In this document: positions 1 through 9,935 of the stretch, one piece after another
Layout: each line of letters starts with the position of its first letter
Numbering within the stretch: position 1 is the stretch's first letter
Source: Bacteroidota bacterium
GTDB taxonomy: Bacteria; Bacteroidota; Ignavibacteria; UBA10030; UBA6906
NCBI GenBank assembly: GCA_019637975.1
Contig: JAHBUR010000005.1
Location: forward strand, 115,473-179,472
DNA: 64,000 bases
Direction of reading: 5' to 3'
Notes under the pieces: model-generated
The model's input: only the letters and a program-made list of their open reading frames with translations
The model's database searches: none
Told to the model about the DNA's origin: nothing
Made by a program: the position numbers and the translations under genes

Positions 1-564
1 GTTTTGGAAAAAGAAAAACAAGCCGGCCGGACGTTCACACAGTCCGTTGTCGTCAACCTCTCGACAACTCGCGCAGTTGACGACATCGCCGCAGAGTACG
101 GTGCAAGAGTCCACCGCACGCCAGTTGGCGAAATAAACGTCGCCAAACACATGAAGAACATCGGTTCGATTATCGGAGGCGAGGGAAGCGGCGGCGTCAT
201 TCTCCCTGCTGTTCATACGGGACGTGACGCCATTGTTGGGATTGGTTTGATTCTGCAATTGCTGGCTGATTTTGGTGGAACAGTGTCTCAACTCAAATCG
301 AGCCTGCCTCAATATCAGATAGCAAAAGGTAAGATTGAGTTGGGCAAGATTTCACCGGATGATGCACTGAAAAGAATCCGCCGGTCGGTCAGTGTCGATG
401 CACGCGTAGACACGAATGATGGCCTGCGCATTGATTATGCCGACTACTGGGTTCATCTGCGTAAATCCAACACCGAGCCTATCGTGCGTGTGATTGCCGA
501 GGCGCGAACTATGGGAAAGGCCGCAGAAGTCGTTCAGAAGTTCAAGCAACAGATCTTGACGTGA
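1..564 (+). CDS. Phosphoglucosamine/phosphomannomutase family protein, C-terminal part (5' end outside window)
   Basis: The reading frame is open to the left edge, so only the last ~188 residues are seen. The motif GEGSGGVILP matches the sugar-binding loop (GEGSGG/GEGNGG) of domain 3 of the alpha-D-phosphohexomutase family, and RKSNTEPIVRVIAEA near the C-terminus is the phosphate-binding loop of domain 4. The serine active site and metal-binding loop would lie upstream of the window. Family members interconvert hexose 1- and 6-phosphates for cell-wall or surface-sugar precursors. The sequence is closer to GlmM/archaeal-type mutases than to PGM, but the exact substrate cannot be decided from this fragment. 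Its stop overlaps the GTG start of the next gene (GTGA), which suggests translational coupling. Confidence 0.88.
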   Translation, partial: VLEKEKQAGRTFTQSVVVNLSTTRAVDDIAAEYGARVHRTPVGEINVAKHMKNIGSIIGGEGSGGVILPAVHTGRDAIVGIGLILQLLADFGGTVSQLKSSLPQYQIAKGKIELGKISPDDALKRIRRSVSVDARVDTNDGLRIDYADYWVHLRKSNTEPIVRVIAEARTMGKAAEVVQKFKQQILT

Positions 565-2441
565 ACGCGCCTGCAAAAGCAGTTCTTGCTGCACTCTCAG
601 CCGGGCTCGCCGCCTGGCTTGCCAACCCGCCATTAATTACCGAGCAGACAGGGAGCCGCTTTCGATCTGCCGCAATACATCCCGTTGCCGATGTTTTCAC
701 TCCCCTGCCCCCCTCGACTGTGGAATTCAGCGGATTTCTGGAAAGAAGGTACAACGCGAATATCAGTAACTGGCTTCTCACAAAAAACGAGGACTCGTTG
801 CTCTCGTGCTACACCCGACGCCCGGGCGCTTATGCATGGCAGGGTGAGCATGTCGGCAAGTGGATTCACGCGGCAACGCTTGCATGGGCTAATACGCGCA
901 ATGCCGAACTGCGTCGGAAACTGGATCGTGTCGTGGCAACACTTCTCTCAACACAACTCGATGACGGTTATCTCGGCACGTACCCTATCGGTTTTCATTG
1001 GAGCAGACGGAATGAATACAAATGGGATGTGTGGGTTCACAAGTACAATCTTATCGGATTGCTGACGTACGCGGAGTTCACCGGATCCGCAGAAGCACTG
1101 AAGGCGGCCAAGAAAATAGGAGATCTCCTGATTTCAACATTCGGGCCACGCGGAAGGATGAGCCTCAACAAACAAGGACCGCACAGCGGTATGGTATCCG
1201 GCAGTATTCTGGAACCTGTTCTCCTCCTCTATCGCGCAACTTCTCAAGAACGCTATCTCCAATTTGCCCTCTTCATAACGAACCAGTGGGAACAATCGGG
1301 CGGCAACAAACTCATCAGCTCCCTCACAAACGGAACTTCCGTTCGCAACACGGGCAACGGCAAGGCATACGAAATGCTCTCCTGCCTCGTTGGATTGAGT
1401 GAACTCTATCGCGCGACGGGAGATTCAACGTACTTGCTTCCCGTCCTGAACGCATGGAACAACATCAAACACCATCAACTTCTGCCGACCGGCAGCGGAA
1501 GCCGTGGGGAGTTCTGGCTGAAAGAGAATGACACATGCGGTGACGCGTGTGACGGATTGGGTGAAGTGTGTGTTACCGTCACGTGGATGCAGCTGAACCA
1601 ACAACTGCTCAGACTAACAGGCGATGTTCGTTACGCGGATGAATTGGAACGGACCATCTACAACCATCTCGCATCGGCTCAAAAGTCCGATGGCTCCGCA
1701 TGGTCGTACTTCACAAATCTGCAAGGGAAAAAAAACTATTCTCCAAAACAAACCTGCTGCTCTTCAAGCGGACCGAGAGGATGGGCTTCCCTGCCGATGT
1801 ACGCGTACATGCTTGCGCAAGATGGTGTCGTTGTCAATGTCTTCTCAACCGGCAAAGCGACGATGACACTTCGCTCTGGTGAATCAGTAACAGTCACTCA
1901 AACGACAGAGTATCCCGCGAACGGAGATATCCGCCTTGTTGCCAAGGCATCAAACCCTGCAAATTTTGCGGTTTACATCCGTATTCCATCATGGTCTCAA
2001 CTGGAAGACAGACCGCCGGTATCCGGACAATACTCACGCTTCATTTCAGATGAGAATGGCGTTTTGGACACTCGTCTACGCCTTAAAATCCCGACCTATT
2101 TCGAGAGAAATCTGCTTAACCCGGCCTCCGCAACACTTATCCGTGGCCCGCAAGTTCTGGCTCTTGACGGGAGGTTCAATCCGCCGTCGACACTTGCAAA
2201 TCCTCCTAATCTTCAAGTATTCCCCCAGTTTGCCGAACCTATACAAGGGTCATTTGACATCGACGGTCAACCTGTTTACAAATTGCTGGCAAATCGTTAT
2301 ACTGCCAAGGCAAAACCGGATCGTCCCGATGCCATCGTGCTCATGCTCAGTCCATTCTCATCAGCCGGTGCTGAGGGTACGTTCTACAGAGTGTGGCTCC
2401 CCGTTGCCCGCGAATCAAGCGCAACTCATCCACAGCAATAA
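561..2441 (+). CDS. Glycoside hydrolase family 127-like protein (beta-L-arabinofuranosidase type)
   Basis: This 626-residue protein has the DUF1680/GH127 layout: an (alpha/alpha)6 barrel followed by beta domains. The zinc and catalytic residues of the family appear to be present as a Glu-x-Cys motif (E335-V-C337 in GEVC) and a Cys-Cys pair at 399-400 (QTCCSSSG). In characterised GH127 enzymes these coordinate zinc and provide the cysteine nucleophile. The N-terminus has a short hydrophobic stretch (residues 6-20) that may be a signal peptide. The GTG start overlaps the preceding mutase stop by 4 bases and there is no room for another start. Family membership is well supported. The substrate (arabinofuranoside or another furanoside) is inferred. 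Confidence 0.85.
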   Translation: MNAPAKAVLAALSAGLAAWLANPPLITEQTGSRFRSAAIHPVADVFTPLPPSTVEFSGFLERRYNANISNWLLTKNEDSLLSCYTRRPGAYAWQGEHVGKWIHAATLAWANTRNAELRRKLDRVVATLLSTQLDDGYLGTYPIGFHWSRRNEYKWDVWVHKYNLIGLLTYAEFTGSAEALKAAKKIGDLLISTFGPRGRMSLNKQGPHSGMVSGSILEPVLLLYRATSQERYLQFALFITNQWEQSGGNKLISSLTNGTSVRNTGNGKAYEMLSCLVGLSELYRATGDSTYLLPVLNAWNNIKHHQLLPTGSGSRGEFWLKENDTCGDACDGLGEVCVTVTWMQLNQQLLRLTGDVRYADELERTIYNHLASAQKSDGSAWSYFTNLQGKKNYSPKQTCCSSSGPRGWASLPMYAYMLAQDGVVVNVFSTGKATMTLRSGESVTVTQTTEYPANGDIRLVAKASNPANFAVYIRIPSWSQLEDRPPVSGQYSRFISDENGVLDTRLRLKIPTYFERNLLNPASATLIRGPQVLALDGRFNPPSTLANPPNLQVFPQFAEPIQGSFDIDGQPVYKLLANRYTAKAKPDRPDAIVLMLSPFSSAGAEGTFYRVWLPVARESSATHPQQ

Positions 2442-2453
2442 CAACTTCTGACA

Positions 2454-2960
2454 ATGGCAGAACTCGAACCTTGGCTGCGTGGCCCGGTTGCAGGCATCGA
2501 TTCACTTCTTCAACCGGTTGCACATTCTCTTTTGCAAGCCCGGGAAGATCTTCCCCTCATTGTTGGTGGTCTGACAAACGAGCAACTGTGGGCAACTCCG
2601 GGTGGAGCTGCTTCGATCGGATTTCATCTCAAACACATCGCGGCAAGTCTTGACAGGTTGTACACCTATGCACGAGGCGGGAAACTCAGCGAAACTCAAC
2701 AAGCCGCCCTTCGCATAGAGAAGGAGCCCGAGAGTCGGAACGTCGAAGAACTTCTCTCATTGGCAACGGTACAAATCGACACAGCTCTGCAACAAATACG
2801 CGAAACACACCTCGACGCTCTTAATGAAACATGTCCGGTCGGGCGCGCAGCCATCCCGGCTACACGGTTCGGCCTGCTCTGCCACGGCGCCGAACACGTA
2901 CAGCGCCACATCGGTGCAATCATTGCGACGGCGAAAGTTGTGAGAGAGTACATCCGATAA
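2454..2960 (+). CDS. DinB/YfiT-like metal-dependent four-helix protein
   Basis: A 168-residue protein with the DinB-like four-helix bundle pattern. The first metal-ligand histidine region is GFHLKHIAAS (around residue 60), and the last helix carries HGAEHVQRHIG, giving the H...HxxxH triad usual for DinB/YfiT proteins. Members include thiol transferases (bacillithiol or mycothiol dependent) and many of unknown function. It starts 12 bases after the GH127 stop and reads in the same direction, so it is probably in the same transcript. No specific substrate can be named. Confidence 0.8.
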   Translation: MAELEPWLRGPVAGIDSLLQPVAHSLLQAREDLPLIVGGLTNEQLWATPGGAASIGFHLKHIAASLDRLYTYARGGKLSETQQAALRIEKEPESRNVEELLSLATVQIDTALQQIRETHLDALNETCPVGRAAIPATRFGLLCHGAEHVQRHIGAIIATAKVVREYIR

Positions 2961-2990
2961 CTATAGCACGAGATAGGTACGGGCATTCCC

Positions 2991-3389
2991 ATGAAGGACG
3001 CAATTCGAGAATATTTGAAGGACAAAGGATGTGCTGAACATGTTGTGAAAGGCGGCCTGCAGGGCTTGGTTGAAATGTGGGAGACCATCGTTACAGAAAT
3101 CTCCCACGGCTATGATTTGACGTTTGAAGACTATCTGAGTGATATGGACACGCGTCAGCTTCTCGAAGAAGTGAAGCCCCTTGCCACGACTGCAGCGCAC
3201 AAGTCACTTGTCAGGAAGCTCGGACGCATTGATGCGATCATGAGAACTCTCGTCGAGCCAACGCGGCAAGCGATACCGGGCGACCATATCGCACAGGAAC
3301 GGAGTTGGATTCCGGCCAGACATTGGTGGTACTTCAGCAAACCCAGGCACCTTGGCCCCGACTTGCGGGAGGAAATGGAGAATTTGTAG
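2991..3389 (+). CDS. Conserved hypothetical protein (132 aa)
   Basis: I do not recognise the family. The protein is predicted soluble and mostly helical, acidic in the middle, with a tryptophan-rich C-terminal stretch (RSWIPARHWWYFSKP). There is no signal peptide or membrane segment. It lies 30 bases after the DinB-like gene on the same strand, and codon use matches its neighbours. The ATG at 2991 is preceded by GGTACGGGCATTCCC, a weak ribosome site. It is called coding because of its length, placement and protein-like composition. Function unknown. Confidence 0.6.
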   Translation: MKDAIREYLKDKGCAEHVVKGGLQGLVEMWETIVTEISHGYDLTFEDYLSDMDTRQLLEEVKPLATTAAHKSLVRKLGRIDAIMRTLVEPTRQAIPGDHIAQERSWIPARHWWYFSKPRHLGPDLREEMENL

Positions 3390-3468
3390 CCTTTCATCCT
3401 CCTGGTAAATCTCGTATCTTCGTTGCAGTTGTATTCAACACGCACCCACTTCGCAAACCGGAACCAGC

Positions 3469-3741
3469 ATGACACTCTGCAAGGTCACAGGCACAATCGT
3501 CGCAACACAGAAAAAAGAGCAGCTTAACGACAAAAAGATTCTGCTTTGCCAGCCGATCTCGCTTGACGGGAAAGCCATCGGGCGCGACGTTCTTGCCCTT
3601 GACAGTGTGGACGCAGGAATCGGGGACACCGTGCTTGTCGTGCAAGAAGGCGCGGCGGCAGCGCAAATTCTGAAACGGACGGATGTGCCGGTTCACAGCA
3701 TAGTCGTGGCCGTTGTTGACGGACTGGATGTTGCGGAGTAA
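3469..3741 (+). CDS. EutN/CcmL family microcompartment vertex protein
   Basis: The 90-residue protein has the full EutN/CcmL signature. The N-terminus MTLCKVTGTIVAT forms the opening beta strands, the core has LLCQPISLDG followed by DSVDAGIGDTVLVVQEG, and the end is VVAVVDGLDV. These proteins form pentamers that cap the vertices of bacterial microcompartments and carboxysomes. No hexameric BMC shell gene or encapsulated enzyme is visible in the window, so this is an isolated vertex gene. It sits 5 bases before dprA, so the two are probably cotranscribed. Confidence 0.88.
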   Translation: MTLCKVTGTIVATQKKEQLNDKKILLCQPISLDGKAIGRDVLALDSVDAGIGDTVLVVQEGAAAAQILKRTDVPVHSIVVAVVDGLDVAE

Positions 3742-3746
3742 AAGGG

Positions 3747-4874
3747 ATGCGGATCGATCTTCGGGAACTTCTCACCCTCTCCACGATTCCCGGGATCGGC
3801 TCGACCCGGCTGATCAATCTCCTCTCCCACTTCAATGATTCGCATCGGGTCGTTACCGCCCCGGCAAAAGATCTCGTACGTGTGCAGGGCATTGAGAAGA
3901 AGACGGCTCTCTCCATTGTAAACTTCTTCCGCGATTCGGGTGCCGCACATGCACAGCGGTATGTTGACGACCAGCTTTCCCGCCTCAACAAAGCCGAAGC
4001 ACGCATCGTGACGTTCTGGGACAAGGAGTATCCCGCCAACCTTAAGAACATCTTCGACCCTCCTGCATTTGTTTTCGTGCGGGGTAGAATTCTGGATGAA
4101 GACAAGTATTCCGTTGCTCTCGTCGGTACACGCAGCGCTACACCATACGGCATTCGGATGGCGCAAAAATTCGCCGAAGGATTCGCATCGCTCGGCATCA
4201 CAACTGTAAGCGGACTTGCCCGAGGTATTGATACCGTCGCCCATTCATCAACCCTCAAGGAACGTGGCAGGACGATTGCCGTTCTCGGATCGGGGGTGGA
4301 TTCCATTTATCCTTCGGAAAACAAAGAACTCGCCAACCGCATCGTCCGGTCCGGCGCATTGATCTCAGAGTTCCTGATGGGCGCAAAGCCTGACGCTCCC
4401 AATTTTCCAAGACGCAACCGCATCATCAGCGGCATCTCGCTCGGTACGGTCATTGTGGAGACGGGAATCGAAGGCGGCGCTATGCTTACCGCCTCCCTGA
4501 CATTTGATCAGAATCGGGAAGTGTTTGCAATTCCGGCGGCAATTCAGGATAGGAAAAAGTGCGGAACGCATCTGCTCATCAAACAGGGAAAGGCATCACT
4601 TGTCGAAACCGTTGAAGACGTCATAGCTATTCTGGCGGCGCAGCTCAAACCTGTGATCGGCAAGGCGCCATCCGCAAAACACACCCCCTTACCCGAACTC
4701 ACCGTATTCGAACAGAAACTCATCGATGCGCTGGGCGAACAGCCGATACACATTGACGCCCTCGCCGAACGCGCAGGATTCCCGACCTCCGATACACTTG
4801 TTCATCTTCTTTCTTTGGAGTTCAAAGGTGTTGTAAGGCAACAACCGGGGAAGATGTTCGTCCGCATTTCGTAA
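3747..4874 (+). CDS. dprA: DNA-processing protein DprA (Smf)
   Basis: This 375-residue protein matches DprA. An N-terminal helix-hairpin-helix-like segment (TIPGIGSTRLINLL, residues ~13-26) leads into a Rossmann-like DNA-binding core with SGLARGIDTVAHSS, GSGVDSIYPSENKELA, FPRRNRIISG and ETGIEGGAMLTA. A C-terminal winged-helix domain covers roughly residues 315-375. DprA loads RecA on incoming single-stranded DNA during natural transformation. It follows the EutN gene by 5 bases and is followed by a terminator-like hairpin. Length and motifs are normal. Confidence 0.95.
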   Translation: MRIDLRELLTLSTIPGIGSTRLINLLSHFNDSHRVVTAPAKDLVRVQGIEKKTALSIVNFFRDSGAAHAQRYVDDQLSRLNKAEARIVTFWDKEYPANLKNIFDPPAFVFVRGRILDEDKYSVALVGTRSATPYGIRMAQKFAEGFASLGITTVSGLARGIDTVAHSSTLKERGRTIAVLGSGVDSIYPSENKELANRIVRSGALISEFLMGAKPDAPNFPRRNRIISGISLGTVIVETGIEGGAMLTASLTFDQNREVFAIPAAIQDRKKCGTHLLIKQGKASLVETVEDVIAILAAQLKPVIGKAPSAKHTPLPELTVFEQKLIDALGEQPIHIDALAERAGFPTSDTLVHLLSLEFKGVVRQQPGKMFVRIS

Positions 4875-4902
4875 GCTGTTTCCCGTACTGACGTAGCTCA
4901 CA

Positions 4903-4940
4903 AAAAGAGGGCCAGAAGCTAAAAGCCCTTTTCTCTTTGC
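4903..4940 (+). terminator. Probable Rho-independent terminator after dprA
   Basis: A stem of AAAAGAGGGC (4903-4912) and GCCCTTTT (4925-4932), with one G-U pair and a 12-base loop, runs into a T-rich tract (TTCTCTTTG). It lies 28 bases after the dprA stop. Confidence 0.5.
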
Positions 4941-4989
4941 TTGAATTTGGCTATTTTGATTGCAGTTACAGCAATAGCGGAAAGGATGT

Positions 4990-5550
4990 ATGCTCATAAT
5001 TGGCGAAGTTATGGTAGACGATGCTGTTCCTGTAACAGACTTCTGTTGCGACCTGAGACAATGTAAAGGCGCATGCTGTACGTTGGAGGGCGGTCGAGGG
5101 GCTCCGTTGGAGGACGAAGAAGTGCTGGAAATTGAGAAGGCCTATCCCATCGTCAAGAAATACCTCGACGAGGAGAATCTCCAGACAATCGACGTGAGGG
5201 GTCTGTACGAGGGAACGAAAGGCGATTTCTCAACTACGTGTATAGAACGTCGCGCATGTGTCTTTGTGTATTATGATGCAGGTATCGCCCGTTGCAGTTT
5301 CGAGAAAGCATTCCTGAACGGAGAGATTGATTGGCGCAAACCGGTTTCGTGCCACCTGTTTCCGATCAGGGTTCGCAGTGACGGAGGCAAGCTACTCAAG
5401 TACGAACAAATAGAAGAATGCGCCCCGGGCCGCTCGCGGGGCAGAACCGAAGAGGTAGCCCTCATCGATTTTCTGAAGGAACCTCTTGTACGCAAGTACG
5501 GAGAAGCGTGGTATCACAAGCTTGTTACATCTAAACAAAAAGTAGGATAG
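4990..5550 (+). CDS. DUF3109 family cysteine-rich protein
   Basis: A 186-residue protein that matches the DUF3109 family. It contains the cysteine pattern FCCDLRQCKGACCTLEGG near residues 17-34 and further conserved cysteines in TTCIERRACVFVYY, IARCSFEKA, SCHLFPIRV and EECAPG. The pattern is related to the YkgJ-type CxxxCxxCC proteins that are predicted to bind zinc or an iron-sulfur cluster. No biochemical role is established. It is a single gene between the dprA terminator and rpoN. Confidence 0.85.
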   Translation: MLIIGEVMVDDAVPVTDFCCDLRQCKGACCTLEGGRGAPLEDEEVLEIEKAYPIVKKYLDEENLQTIDVRGLYEGTKGDFSTTCIERRACVFVYYDAGIARCSFEKAFLNGEIDWRKPVSCHLFPIRVRSDGGKLLKYEQIEECAPGRSRGRTEEVALIDFLKEPLVRKYGEAWYHKLVTSKQKVG

Positions 5551-5566
5551 CTGTTTTGTCAACCCG

Positions 5567-7042
5567 ATGCTGAATCTCTCACTCCAACATAAGATGATGA
5601 TGAAGCTGTCGCCTCAGCAGGTGCAATACCTGAAGATGCTGCAGCTTCCGACATTGGCCCTTGAACAGAAGATAAAGGCCGAGTTGGAGATGAATCCCCT
5701 TCTTGAGGAAGGCATCGAGGACGAAGTAGAAGTTACCGAAGATCAGTTGGAACAAGAAAAAATGGAATCCGCTTCCGAGGAAGGCGCTGAAGAGGCTGTC
5801 AAGGCGGACGAGGCAGCCAAAGCGACGAAAGAAGAAGAGTACTCGCTCGACGACTATCTCAAAGATGAATACACCGGACACAAGGCAGCCGAGCCGTTCG
5901 ATGCTGAAGAAAAGGAAGAAATTCCGCTCGCTGATTCCGTACCGTTGTACCATCGCCTGCTCGAACAGTTTACGTTGCTCGAATTGGACGACGAAGAAGC
6001 TCTCGTCGGGCCGGAGATAATCGGCAATTTGGATGAAGACGGGTATCTACGGAGGGATTTGAGTTCTATTGTTCAAGACCTGAACCTTTCACACGGGACC
6101 AGTATAGAACTCAAGAAGGCCGAAGGTGTGTTGTTCAAAATTCAACGACTTGATCCGGTCGGCGTCGGGGCACGCACGTTGCAGGAGTGTCTGATCGTTC
6201 AGGTCGAGATGAAAGAGATGGATGATCACTACCTCAAGTTGATCACGCTACAGGTCCTGAAGGAGTTTTACGAAGACTTCACCATGCGGCACTTCGAGGA
6301 GCTTGCCAAGAAACTGAACATCACCCTCGATGATTTGAAACGGGTTATTGACGTTATTCAACATCTCAACCCGAAACCCGGAGAAGGCGAGTTTACAGCG
6401 CACGAGAACTATGTTGTTCCCGATTTCATCGTCACGCAATCAGATGACGATTTCGTCATCACCCTGAACGATAGGAACATCCCCCCTCTTCGCATCAACA
6501 AGCAGTACAAGAACTTGATGTCGAAGCGAAAGAAAGACGGCGTGCCGACGGAAGCCAAGGATTTTATCCGGCAGCGATTTGAGGCGGCGAAATGGTTCAT
6601 CAGTTCCATTCACCAGCGGCGCGAAACAATGTTGAAAGTGATGCGCACAATCGTGGAAAAACAGCGGGAGTTTTTCGAGACCGGCGAAGGGCTGAAGCCC
6701 ATGATCTACAAGGATATTTCTGAAGTCATTCAGATGGATATCTCTACAATCAGCCGCGTCGTCAACAGCAAATTTGTGCAGACGGATTACGGTGTATTTT
6801 CGCTGCGTCATTTTTTCAGCGACTCCATCAGCACCACCGATGGCGAAGAAATTTCCAACAAAGAAGTGAAGAAGAAATTACGGGAACTCATCGATGCAGA
6901 AGACCCTCTGAAACCCCTCAGTGACGATAAACTGGCAAAACTCCTGAACGATCAGGGCTTGAACATCGCACGGCGGACGGTTGCAAAATATCGGGAAGCG
7001 ATGCTGATTCCTGTAGCACGACTTCGGCGTCGGCTCACATAG
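5567..7042 (+). CDS. rpoN: RNA polymerase sigma-54 factor RpoN
   Basis: This 491-residue protein has the sigma-54 domain order. Region I (residues 1-50) is rich in Gln and Leu ([15 protein letters not shown]). An acidic region II (about 52-125) is followed by the core-binding domain with [11 protein letters not shown] and [15 protein letters not shown]. The helix-turn-helix region ends in the RpoN box [10 protein letters not shown] (about residues 468-477), which reads the -24 promoter element. Sigma-54 needs AAA+ activators, and none is encoded in this window. It starts 16 bases after the DUF3109 gene. Confidence 0.97.
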   Translation: MLNLSLQHKMMMKLSPQQVQYLKMLQLPTLALEQKIKAELEMNPLLEEGIEDEVEVTEDQLEQEKMESASEEGAEEAVKADEAAKATKEEEYSLDDYLKDEYTGHKAAEPFDAEEKEEIPLADSVPLYHRLLEQFTLLELDDEEALVGPEIIGNLDEDGYLRRDLSSIVQDLNLSHGTSIELKKAEGVLFKIQRLDPVGVGARTLQECLIVQVEMKEMDDHYLKLITLQVLKEFYEDFTMRHFEELAKKLNITLDDLKRVIDVIQHLNPKPGEGEFTAHENYVVPDFIVTQSDDDFVITLNDRNIPPLRINKQYKNLMSKRKKDGVPTEAKDFIRQRFEAAKWFISSIHQRRETMLKVMRTIVEKQREFFETGEGLKPMIYKDISEVIQMDISTISRVVNSKFVQTDYGVFSLRHFFSDSISTTDGEEISNKEVKKKLRELIDAEDPLKPLSDDKLAKLLNDQGLNIARRTVAKYREAMLIPVARLRRRLT

Positions 7043-7077
7043 GTCCCTCACCTTCATTTTCTGCGGAGCATTCCTCC

Positions 7078-7614
7078 ATGTCTCACATAATTCGTTCCAC
7101 AACTGTTCTCGGCCTAACCTGGCAGGGAAAGAGCGTCATGGGTTCTGACGGACAAGTCACCGTCGGCAATGCCGTCATGAAGCACAGCGCGAAGAAAGTC
7201 CGGAAGCTGTACAACAACACCGTTCTCGCAGGCTTTGCCGGCGCGGCCGCTGATGCCTTCACCCTCTTCACTAAATTCGAGGATTATCTTGAGAAGCACC
7301 GCGGTAATCTTGAGCGCGCGGCGGTGGAGTTGGCCAAGGAGTGGCGGACTGACAAGTACCTTCGCCATCTTGAAGCACTTCTCGCCGTGCTGAACAGCGA
7401 AAAATCCCTCATTATCTCCGGTACCGGAGAACTCATCGAGCCTGATGACGGTATCGTTGCAATCGGTTCGGGAGGAAGCTATGCGCTTGCAGCCGCAAGA
7501 ATGCTTGTGAAGCACTCGCATCTTTCTGCCCGTGAAGTTGTTGAAGAATCCCTGCGCACCGCCGGCAGCATCTGCATCTACACGAACACGAATCTGACAC
7601 TTGAAGAGCTCTGA
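7078..7614 (+). CDS. hslV: ATP-dependent protease proteolytic subunit HslV (ClpQ)
   Basis: The 178-residue protein is HslV. After a 7-residue propeptide comes [20 protein letters not shown], with Thr8 as the expected N-terminal nucleophile after processing. Other family marks are [17 protein letters not shown] and [15 protein letters not shown]. HslV forms the double hexameric peptidase core that works with the HslU unfoldase. The hslU gene begins 3 bases after its stop. Confidence 0.96.
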   Translation: MSHIIRSTTVLGLTWQGKSVMGSDGQVTVGNAVMKHSAKKVRKLYNNTVLAGFAGAAADAFTLFTKFEDYLEKHRGNLERAAVELAKEWRTDKYLRHLEALLAVLNSEKSLIISGTGELIEPDDGIVAIGSGGSYALAAARMLVKHSHLSAREVVEESLRTAGSICIYTNTNLTLEEL

Positions 7615-7617
7615 AGT

Positions 7618-9018
7618 ATGAACGACACACCACAGCCGGGATCCGAACAGCGCGCACGGGAGTTGACCCCGCGTGAAATTGTACGCGAATTGGACAAGTA
7701 CATTATCGGACAGCAAAATGCAAAAAAATCCGTGGCAATTGCTTTACGTAACCGGTGGCGGCGACTGCAAGTCCGCTCCGGCCTGCGCGAAGAGATCATG
7801 CCGAACAACATCATTCTGATCGGCCCGACAGGTGTCGGGAAAACGGAAATAGCCCGCAGGCTGGCAAAACTCTCGGATGCCCCGTTCATCAAGGTTGAAG
7901 CGTCGAAGTTCACGGAGGTAGGCTATGTTGGCCGCGATGTCGAATCGATTATCCGCGACTTGACTGAATATGCAGTCAATATGGTCAAGGCCGAGAAGCG
8001 CGCCGAGGTGAACGACAAGGCAAAGGAAATGAGCGAGGAACGCATCCTCGACATTCTCATCCCTCCTTCGCGGAAACGTCACGCTGTTCCCGCGGAAGGG
8101 CCGCTCCTCAATACAGATGAGCAGGAGGATAACAAGGCAACCCGCGAGAAATTCCGGCAGAAGTTGCGTGATGGCAAACTCGAAGACAAGATTGTCGAGC
8201 TTGATGTTCCAGCATCCAACGATGCGCCGCTGATGCAGGTTATCGGTCCGATGAATCTGGAGGAAATGGGCGTCAACCTGCAGGAAATGTTCGGCGGATT
8301 GATGCCGAAGAAGATGAAGAAGCGCAAAGTAAGCGTGGCGGAGGCCCGGGTTATTCTCGCAAATGAAGAAGCAAAGAAACTGATTGACCAGGATGCTGCC
8401 ATCAAGCAGGCGCTGCTCAGGGTTGAGAACTCAGGCATTGTGTTTCTGGATGAGATTGACAAGATTGCCGGTTCAAAATCGACATCCGGGCCCGATGTGT
8501 CACGCGAGGGTGTTCAGCGCGACTTGTTGCCCGTTGTCGAAGGCTCGAATGTTATGACGAAATATGGAATGGTTCGCACAGATCATATTCTGTTCATAGC
8601 TTCGGGGGCGTTTCATATGTCGAAGCCCTCCGATCTTATCCCGGAACTTCAGGGACGATTTCCGATTCGTGTTGAGTTAAGCAGTCTCACCGAAGACGAT
8701 TTCGTCAAGATTCTCACCATACCTCAGAATGCCTTGATCAAACAATACGCGGCGCTGATTGAAACGGAGGGAGTGGAAGTGGAGTTTTCTGACGACGGAA
8801 TCCGGGAGATTGCAAAGATCGCAAGCGAAGTGAATGAGAACGTCGAGAACATTGGCGCCCGCAGGCTGCACACCATCATGACGTCACTCCTCGACGATAT
8901 CCTCTTCGACGCACCGGATGACCTTGAGGAGAAGAAGATTCTCATCAATCGTGAGCTTGTGCAATCAAAGCTCTTGAATATTGCCAAGAATCGGGATTTG
9001 AGCCGGTACATTCTCTGA
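7618..9018 (+). CDS. hslU: ATP-dependent protease ATPase subunit HslU (ClpY)
   Basis: A 466-residue AAA+ unfoldase with all HslU features: [16 protein letters not shown] at the N-terminus, Walker A GPTGVGKT (residues 69-76), the intermediate I-domain (about 110-255), Walker [13 protein letters not shown], sensor region [11 protein letters not shown] and the C-terminal tail ending RDLSRYIL that inserts into HslV. It unfolds substrates and feeds them to HslV. The hslVU pair is a normal two-gene unit. HslVU is not typical of many Bacteroidia, which helps place the organism in a sister lineage. Confidence 0.97.
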   Translation: MNDTPQPGSEQRARELTPREIVRELDKYIIGQQNAKKSVAIALRNRWRRLQVRSGLREEIMPNNIILIGPTGVGKTEIARRLAKLSDAPFIKVEASKFTEVGYVGRDVESIIRDLTEYAVNMVKAEKRAEVNDKAKEMSEERILDILIPPSRKRHAVPAEGPLLNTDEQEDNKATREKFRQKLRDGKLEDKIVELDVPASNDAPLMQVIGPMNLEEMGVNLQEMFGGLMPKKMKKRKVSVAEARVILANEEAKKLIDQDAAIKQALLRVENSGIVFLDEIDKIAGSKSTSGPDVSREGVQRDLLPVVEGSNVMTKYGMVRTDHILFIASGAFHMSKPSDLIPELQGRFPIRVELSSLTEDDFVKILTIPQNALIKQYAALIETEGVEVEFSDDGIREIAKIASEVNENVENIGARRLHTIMTSLLDDILFDAPDDLEEKKILINRELVQSKLLNIAKNRDLSRYIL

Positions 9019-9147
9019 CGGAGACGGCTTTTGAGGTTTCCACAAGGTTCAAAGCCGCCGGCAACGCCCTTATTCCGTGCTGAAATCAAAGGGGGTGAAA
9101 GGCGGGAGCAGGAGGATTTGACGCATCTCACACGAAAAACATATTAC

Positions 9148-9175
9148 TTGAAAATAGTTGTGAATTCAATATATT
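9148..9175 (+). promoter_or_regulatory. Candidate sigma70-type promoter for the gldL-gldM-like unit
   Basis: TTGAAA (9148-9153), 16 bases, then TATATT (9170-9175). It lies about 74 bases before the gldL-like ATG, in the 230-base gap after hslU. The rest of that gap shows no gene. Confidence 0.5.
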
Positions 9176-9248
9176 GACATGAGTTATCGCGGTCGAATCA
9201 GAACGACAACGACACTGCAACAAGAAAACTTTCATACAGGGGAGAATC

Positions 9249-9899
9249 ATGGAGACACACAAGACTGTGTCTGGGGTACAATACGCGCCACCAGTCCACA
9301 ACGTACGCGCTGAGCCGAACGGAATCGCCAGATTCTCGAACAGGGTTCAGGGACTCGCGTACGGAGGCGCAGCAGCACTGGTCGTCATCATCGGACTCCG
9401 GTCAATTTATGGACGCAATATTCCCACATGGCTCGTAATTAGTGCCCTCCTCCTGGAGGCGTGCCTCCTCCTCATGATTGCCGCCGTGTATTACCTTACT
9501 CCTGAGGATAAAGGTGGCGCCGCTCCTTCGACAGAAACTCAGATCCTTTCCGGCGAGAAAGAAATTCTCAACCTCCTGAAGAAAGATATCATCCCCGGAG
9601 AGAACGAGATGATTCGTGTACAGCGGGAGATGTCGGGAAATCAACGGGAAATAGTCAGTGTCCTTCGCCACGAAATACTCGCAGGTCAGCGGGAGATGTA
9701 CACTTCATTGCGCGAGGATCTGCTGAACAGCGGGGCGGAATCACTCCATGTGCTGCAACAAATTGAATCCAACATCAACAAGATCGTCGAACGGGAAATA
9801 GAACGGGTTGTGCAGGAGAAAGTTCAGGACGTCTTCACATCAATGGTGCGGCAGGAAGTACACAAGTCGCTTGAGTCGCATCGCAACAAGGTTGCGTAG
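9249..9899 (+). CDS. GldL/PorL-like motor protein (two membrane helices and a cytoplasmic coiled coil)
   Basis: A 216-residue protein. After a 30-residue N-terminal extension it has two membrane helices (about 35-51 and 60-83) and then a long charged coiled coil. The helix-1 segment NRVQGLAYGGAAALVVIIGL matches the GldL helix 1 pattern, including the Tyr (Tyr38) and a basic residue at its end (Arg51). Helix 2 carries a buried glutamate (Glu70 in LLLEACLLL) at the place of the Glu essential for proton use in GldL. GldL with GldM forms the proton-driven motor of the type IX secretion system. The next gene is GldM-like. The start has a good ribosome site (GGGGAG). Confidence 0.75.
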   Translation: METHKTVSGVQYAPPVHNVRAEPNGIARFSNRVQGLAYGGAAALVVIIGLRSIYGRNIPTWLVISALLLEACLLLMIAAVYYLTPEDKGGAAPSTETQILSGEKEILNLLKKDIIPGENEMIRVQREMSGNQREIVSVLRHEILAGQREMYTSLREDLLNSGAESLHVLQQIESNINKIVEREIERVVQEKVQDVFTSMVRQEVHKSLESHRNKVA

Positions 9900-9935
9900 T
9901 CTTGTGAAGAATACTGATACCGGGGAAAAGATCCG

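Noticed and set aside
3524..4306. Long minus-strand open frame (260 codons) opposite the EutN and dprA genes
   Set aside because: It is antisense to well-recognised genes, has Arg/Ser-rich composition typical of a shadow frame and no ribosome site.
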